The notes below the pieces were generated by a model. The model had not been told where the DNA came from, ran no database searches, and worked only from the letters and a program-made list of their open reading frames with translations. A program made the position numbers and the translations under genes. DNA of 18,596 nucleotides from Deinococcus piscis (lineage in GTDB: Bacteria > Deinococcota > Deinococci > Deinococcales > Deinococcaceae), in assembly GCF_014653275.1 (NCBI RefSeq), contig NZ_BNAL01000039.1, forward strand, positions 1 through 18,596, written 5' to 3'. Position 1 is the stretch's first letter. Each line of letters opens with the position of its first letter. Shown here one piece after another: positions 15,859 to 18,596 of the stretch.

Positions 15859-16448
15859 CGCGTTACCTCGCGTGCCACGGGCATCGGCAGTGCAGCGGAC
15901 GCGGCCTGCCCCTGCCCGACCTCGCGGATGGCCGAGACGATGTTCACGTATGCCCCGCAGCGGCAGAGATTGCCGCTCATGCGCTCGCGGATTTCGGCGT
16001 CGTTCAGCTCGGCTACCTTCCGTACATCCGGCGTGACGTGGCTGGGCATCCCCTGCGCCAGTTCGTCCAGCATGCCCACTGCCGAGCAGATTTGCCCTGG
16101 CGTGCAGTAGCCGCACTGAAAGCCGTCGTGGTCGAGAAAAGCCTGCTGCATAGGGTGGAGCTGGTCCACCGTGCCCAGGCCCTCGGCGGTGAGGATGTCC
16201 GCGCCGTCGTAGGAGGCCGCCAGGCACAGACAGGACAGCACTCGCTTGCCGTCCGCGAGAACCGTGCAGGCCCCGCATTGCCCGTGGTCGCAGCCTTTTT
16301 TGACTGACATGACGCCCAGGCGGTCACGCAGGGTGTCGAGTACAGAGGCACGGGGGTCCAGGTCAAGCTGATGACGTTTGCCATTGACGGCGAGCTGTAT
16401 GGGGAGCGCGATGGGGAAGGTGGGGCCGGGGTCGGGTGTGTCTTTCAT
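15855..16448 (-). CDS. paoA: Molybdenum hydroxylase [2Fe-2S] subunit, PaoA-like without Tat signal (197 aa)
   Basis: Small iron-sulfur subunit carrying electrons from the molybdenum site to FAD. The plant-type ferredoxin domain has C53, C58, C61 and C73 (KKGCDHGQCGACTVLADG), and the helical domain holds the second cluster with C112, C115 (FQCGYCTPGQ), C162 and C164 (GNLCRCGAY). E. coli PaoA begins with a long twin-arginine signal. Here the N-terminus is only about 15 Pro-rich residues (MKDTPDPGPTFPIALP), with no RR motif or hydrophobic segment, so the complex is probably cytoplasmic. AGAGG lies 6 nt before the ATG at 16448. It is the first gene of the three-gene unit. An AT-rich patch (AAAAATAAATATGG on the plus strand, about 16468-16481) just upstream is the likely promoter area. 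Confidence 0.93.
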   Translation of the reverse strand: MKDTPDPGPTFPIALPIQLAVNGKRHQLDLDPRASVLDTLRDRLGVMSVKKGCDHGQCGACTVLADGKRVLSCLCLAASYDGADILTAEGLGTVDQLHPMQQAFLDHDGFQCGYCTPGQICSAVGMLDELAQGMPSHVTPDVRKVAELNDAEIRERMSGNLCRCGAYVNIVSAIREVGQGQAASAALPMPVAREVTR

Positions 16449-16511
16449 CTGAACCTCTGAGGGCGAAAAATAAATATGGTGTGCTCTGAGTGGCGGCGCT
16501 CCAACAAAGAA

Positions 16512-16542
16512 AGGCCCACTCCCGTCAACTGCGAAGGGGCCT
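16512..16542 (-). terminator. Probable terminator of the DUF2171 gene
   Basis: On the minus strand AGGCCC (from 16542) pairs with GGGCCT (to 16512), with further partial pairing inside. It is followed by the T-rich tail TTTCTTTGTT (to about 16502). It lies 27 nt past the stop of the DUF2171 gene and just before the molybdoenzyme promoter area, so it would separate the two same-strand units. Confidence 0.5.
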
Positions 16543-16568
16543 CGTGCTGTGGGGCAGCGTGGTAGCGC

Positions 16569-16823
16569 TTAGTCCCGGTGCTGGGGGTGGGGGTCCTCGC
16601 TCAGCCACTGCTCCTGCACTTCCTGGTGGTTGAGGTTCAGATGCACATGCTCGTCCACGTGGTCCACGGTGCTCAGTGGCAACCAGTGGTGCTGGCCCTG
16701 CTCATCCTTGACCAGCTTGATGTAGTCGCCGTCCAGATGGTCGACCAGGCCGTGATGGTGGCCTTCGGCGCAGAACACGGGCATGTGCTTGGTGATGCGG
16801 TCACGGTGGGTGGTGTTTGTCAT
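16569..16823 (-). CDS. His-rich DUF2171-family protein (84 aa)
   Basis: Small soluble protein of the DUF2171 family (PRC-barrel-like beta fold). The core VFCAEGHHHGLVDHLDGDYIKL, split here as two runs, resembles the family opening in which a protein is described by G-x-VDH-(L/V)-DG-D-x-IKL, followed by HHWLPLSTVDHVDEHVHL. Fourteen of 84 residues are histidine, so metal binding is conceivable but unproved. An upstream ATG at 16886 would add 21 residues of non-family sequence, so the ATG at 16823 is used. No good ribosome site precedes it; TAAGCT ends 7 nt upstream and may be a leaderless -10 box. It is divergent from the arsenic-type marR gene. Function is unknown; related proteins are common in Deinococcus. 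Confidence 0.78.
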   Translation of the reverse strand: MTNTTHRDRITKHMPVFCAEGHHHGLVDHLDGDYIKLVKDEQGQHHWLPLSTVDHVDEHVHLNLNHQEVQEQWLSEDPHPQHRD

Positions 16824-16830
16824 GGTGTCC

Positions 16831-16836
16831 AGCTTA
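16831..16836 (-). promoter_or_regulatory. Possible leaderless -10 box of the DUF2171 gene
   Basis: Minus-strand TAAGCT (16836 to 16831) fits TAnnnT and ends 7 nt before the ATG at 16823. The hexamer 17 nt further upstream is GGTACA, a weak -35. Lack of a ribosome site at this gene supports, but does not prove, the reading. Confidence 0.3.
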
Positions 16837-16943
16837 GGGCAGGCGTTGGCCGCTGTACCGTTCGCTTTTCTCCTGATTTTCCTCATCTGGGAGCGGGGGC
16901 CGATAGACGCCAGGTCAAGATGTCATCAGCTTAGTTGCTTTTC

Positions 16944-16991
16944 TCAATTGTTGCTATTGACAATTGAATGTCCTGCGATTACCTTGAAGCT
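16944..16991 (+). promoter_or_regulatory. Promoter and palindromic operator of the marR-arsN2 unit
   Basis: TTGACA (16957-16962), a perfect -35, is followed after 17 bp by TACCTT (16980-16985), and the ATG at 16992 comes 6 nt later, the spacing of a leaderless transcript. The inverted repeat TCAATTGT (16944-16951) / ACAATTGA (16960-16967) overlaps the -35, as an autorepressor operator would. A second palindrome, TTGTC-AAA-GACAA (16999-17011), lies just inside the gene. Confidence 0.65.
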
Positions 16992-17465
16992 ATGAATGTT
17001 GTCAAAGACAATCAAATGGCCCGAGAAACGAGCGTGCAGCTGCGCACCATCACGCGGCTGTTCACGGAGTTGCAGCAGCTGAGCTTTGCTTGCTGTGACG
17101 TGAACTCTGCCACCCAGTGCGCTCTGCTGACCACGCTTGAGCGTGAAGGGCCTCAGACCCTGACCGCCCTGACCCGCAGTTTGAATCTGGACAAGGCCTG
17201 GCTGAGCCGTACGACTGATCAGCTGGTTGAAGATGGACTTTTGCTCAAGATGCCGCATCCGGGTGATCGCCGCGCCCTTTTGGTGGAGCTGACGGAGGCA
17301 GGTCATCAGGCCGCCCACGCGCTGAACGGTCAGCTCAACGCCCAAGCAGACCGGGTGCTTCAGCGGCTGTCCGATGAGGACCGCCCGCAGGTGGTGCAGT
17401 TGCTGGGCAAGCTGAAAGCGGCACTGGAGGCCGAATTGGAGCAGGGCCGGGAGGATTCTCTATGA
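16992..17465 (+). CDS. MarR-family regulator with CC-x7-C cysteine set, arsenic-linked (157 aa)
   Basis: Winged-helix repressor, probably of itself and the downstream arsN2 fusion. The HTH includes QTLTALTRSLNLDKAWLSRT (55-74) and the wing is PHPGDRRALLVELTEAG (88-104). Residues C34, C35 and C43 (FACCDVNSATQCALL) sit in the helix before the HTH. Three clustered cysteines could bind As(III) or another thiophilic ligand; this is inference from the cysteines and the neighbour. An ATG at 16968 would add 8 residues. The ATG at 16992 is preferred because a good promoter places the transcript start exactly there and no ribosome site precedes either codon. The gene ends in ATGA shared with arsN2. Codon use is milder than in the catabolic genes, which might hint at a different history. 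Confidence 0.85.
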   Translation: MNVVKDNQMARETSVQLRTITRLFTELQQLSFACCDVNSATQCALLTTLEREGPQTLTALTRSLNLDKAWLSRTTDQLVEDGLLLKMPHPGDRRALLVELTEAGHQAAHALNGQLNAQADRVLQRLSDEDRPQVVQLLGKLKAALEAELEQGREDSL

Positions 17466-18394
17466 CCGTTCAGCGGTGGATGCAGACCAGCGATTTGGCA
17501 GCGGTACGGGCTTTTTTGCAGGCGCAGGGCCTGCCGGTTGACGGCCTCATGACGGGCAGAGGCGGAGTTCTCCTGGCCGAGCAGGGCGGTGAACTTGTGG
17601 GCACTGTGGGGGTAGAGATTTATGGACGCCTGGGCCTCCTGCGTTCGGTGGCAGTGCTGGAGGCTTACCGCTCGCAGGGCTTGGGGGAACAGCTGGTGCG
17701 TCAGGCGCTGGCCTACGCTGCCAAGTATGGTCTCAGTGACCTGTATCTGCTGACGACTACGGCGGAGAATTACTTCCCGCGCTTTGGCTTCAGGGCCATT
17801 TCACGGCTGCAAGCCCCTACTGAGCTCCAGGCCTCCGCCGAGTTTCAGGGGGCCTGCCCGCAGTCGGCCAGCTTGATGCACCTGTCCCTTGAGACCTTTT
17901 CCACGCCACTCACGCTCCCGACCGACCAGCACACCACAGCCAGCTTCCTGGAAACCCTGTGCCGTGCTCCAGCTGTGCCGTTGGAGTTCCGTCTTAATGG
18001 CAACACCCTGGTGCCGGCGGGCTACCACGTCACCGAAATTAAGGCTGTAACGGTTGACTCGGTGGACTGCGGGGGGCGCAAAAATGCCTGGCAGGGGACC
18101 GTCGTGCAGCTGATGGACGGTACGCCAGCGGAGGCGCGTCAGGGCTTCATGCTGACCCAGAAGTTTCTGGACATCTATGACCGGGTGTCGGGTCAGATTC
18201 CAGTGCAGGACGCCGCAGTTCTGCGCTTTGAGTACGGCAACCTCAGCACCCCCGCCATGCAGTATCACTTCATGGGCGTGGAGGTGCAGGCCGCCCGTGT
18301 GGTGGCCGAAGTCCAGCCCCCCGGTGTGATGTGCAAGGCGACGGGCGTGTCGAGCACTCAGGGTCAGTGCTGCGGTTCACCAGATTCAGCGTAG
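17462..18394 (+). CDS. arsN2: ArsN2 N-acetyltransferase fused to a DUF6428-like domain (310 aa)
   Basis: Residues 1-145 are a GNAT acetyltransferase of the ArsN2 type, linked to arsenic resistance in other bacteria. They show the acetyl-CoA loop SVAVLEAYRSQGLGEQLV with R70-S-Q-G-L-G75, the strand-end motif NYFPRFGF (103-110) and the ArsN2-like tail ACPQSASLM (131-139, C132). Residues about 155-310 resemble DUF6428, a family often found beside ars genes: GYHVTEIKAVTVDSVDCGG (187-205), AWQGTVVQL (209-217) and a cysteine-bearing end with C291, C303 and C304. Lone ArsN2 proteins are about 150 aa, so this is a two-domain fusion. GGGAGGA lies 7 nt before the ATG, which overlaps the marR stop. Acetylation of an organoarsenical or a metabolite is the likely chemistry; the second domain has no known function. 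The DUF6428 assignment is from memory of the motif. Confidence 0.82.
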   Translation: MTVQRWMQTSDLAAVRAFLQAQGLPVDGLMTGRGGVLLAEQGGELVGTVGVEIYGRLGLLRSVAVLEAYRSQGLGEQLVRQALAYAAKYGLSDLYLLTTTAENYFPRFGFRAISRLQAPTELQASAEFQGACPQSASLMHLSLETFSTPLTLPTDQHTTASFLETLCRAPAVPLEFRLNGNTLVPAGYHVTEIKAVTVDSVDCGGRKNAWQGTVVQLMDGTPAEARQGFMLTQKFLDIYDRVSGQIPVQDAAVLRFEYGNLSTPAMQYHFMGVEVQAARVVAEVQPPGVMCKATGVSSTQGQCCGSPDSA

Positions 18395-18399
18395 TCCGG

Positions 18400-18532
18400 T
18401 GGATGACCCTTACGTCCAGCCAGCGCCTCCTCACTGGGGCGCTGACTGTTCTGAACATGGTGGCCTATAGAGCATTTGACATAAGAATATTCCAGGATAG
18501 GCGTGGGTCATCCAGGCGGAAATGTCTTATGT
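18400..18532. repeat. Two interleaved inverted repeats near the right edge
   Basis: TGGATGACCC (18400-18409) is repeated inverted as GGGTCATCCA (18505-18514). ACATAAGA (18479-18486) is repeated inverted as TCTTATGT (18525-18532), with partial pairing inside (TTCC/GGAA, GGAT/ATCC). The second repeat covers the stop codon of the partial minus-strand gene. It could be that gene's terminator or the end of a mobile element. Neither is proved by what is visible. Confidence 0.45.
18421..18444 (+). terminator. Probable terminator of the marR-arsN2 unit
   Basis: CAGCGCC (18421-18427) and GGCGCTG (18438-18444) form a perfect 7-bp stem, extendable inward by a T-G and a C-G pair, 27 nt after the arsN2 stop. 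It is followed by ACTGTTCTG, only weakly T-rich. Confidence 0.45.
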
Positions 18533-18596
18533 GGTCACTGCTGAAAGCGCGTTCCCAATGCCATGAATCAGGGCACCCACCTCACGGAACTCGCCC
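18527..18596 (-). CDS. 3' end of an unidentified minus-strand gene (partial)
   Basis: Reading the minus strand from the window edge gives an open frame of 22 codons ending ALIHGIGNALSAVTT and a TAA at 18529-18527. The codons have the GC bias of real genes. It is too short to name. A transposase end is possible given the adjacent inverted repeats, but there is no direct support. Confidence 0.35.
   Translation of the reverse strand, partial: GEFREVGALIHGIGNALSAVTT

Noticed and set aside
15859..16278. Upstream in-frame extension of the FAD subunit
   Set aside because: This stretch is an out-of-phase reading of the [2Fe-2S] subunit gene. The GTG at 15858 gives the family N-terminus directly.
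1..18596. CRISPR array, tRNA, rRNA or complete insertion sequence
   Set aside because: No regularly spaced repeats, no tRNA cloverleaf or rRNA signature noticed, and no transposase gene seen within the window.

Overview
The window looks like chromosomal DNA of a Deinococcus-type bacterium. It is GC-rich with dense, strongly GC3-biased genes. It has several start codons that fit leaderless transcripts (a TAnnnT box 6-7 nt before ATG), a trait known in Deinococcus, and a giant secreted DUF11/SdrD-B protein of a kind common there. The genus is an inference from gene content and style; I could not run a search.

Layout. (1) 1-324: a hairpin ending an off-window gene, 150 nt with nothing recognisable, and a perfect 21-bp hairpin terminator. 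(2) 325-4608, minus: a 1427-residue exported repeat protein. (3) 4609-5111: an intergenic stretch with one doubtful small ORF. (4) 5112-11475: an aromatic/quinone island. A minus-strand MarR regulator is divergent from a plus-strand run of a VOC ring-cleaving dioxygenase fused to an alpha/beta hydrolase, maleylacetate reductase, an NADPH:quinone-reductase-like MDR protein, a CDGSH/4Fe-4S protein and an LtrA-family membrane protein. A 440-nt gap carrying repeat-like sequence splits the first gene from the rest. (5) 11639-12514, minus: a short family III CoA-transferase. (6) 12719-16448, minus: a three-subunit molybdenum hydroxylase of the PaoABC/xanthine dehydrogenase type, each pair of genes overlapping by 4 nt. 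(7) 16569-16823, minus: a His-rich DUF2171 protein. (8) 16992-18394, plus: a MarR regulator with a CC-x7-C cysteine set, translationally coupled to an ArsN2 acetyltransferase fused to a DUF6428-like domain. (9) 18395-18596: terminator, nested inverted repeats and the 3' end of a minus-strand gene.

How the parts may work together. Island 4 resembles the Bacillus MhqR/MhqO/MhqD quinone-response genes and the PcpA/LinE-plus-maleylacetate-reductase hydroquinone route. The likely scheme is that a hydroquinone ring is opened by the dioxygenase, the product is hydrolysed by the fused esterase, and maleylacetate is reduced to 3-oxoadipate. Divergent MarR control acts through inverted repeats in the 74-bp gap. 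Region 8 looks like a compact arsenic-detoxification unit under a thiol-rich MarR regulator instead of the usual ArsR. The most unusual items are the dioxygenase-hydrolase fusion, the ArsN2-DUF6428 fusion with its cysteine-bearing MarR partner, and the recurring leaderless-type starts.
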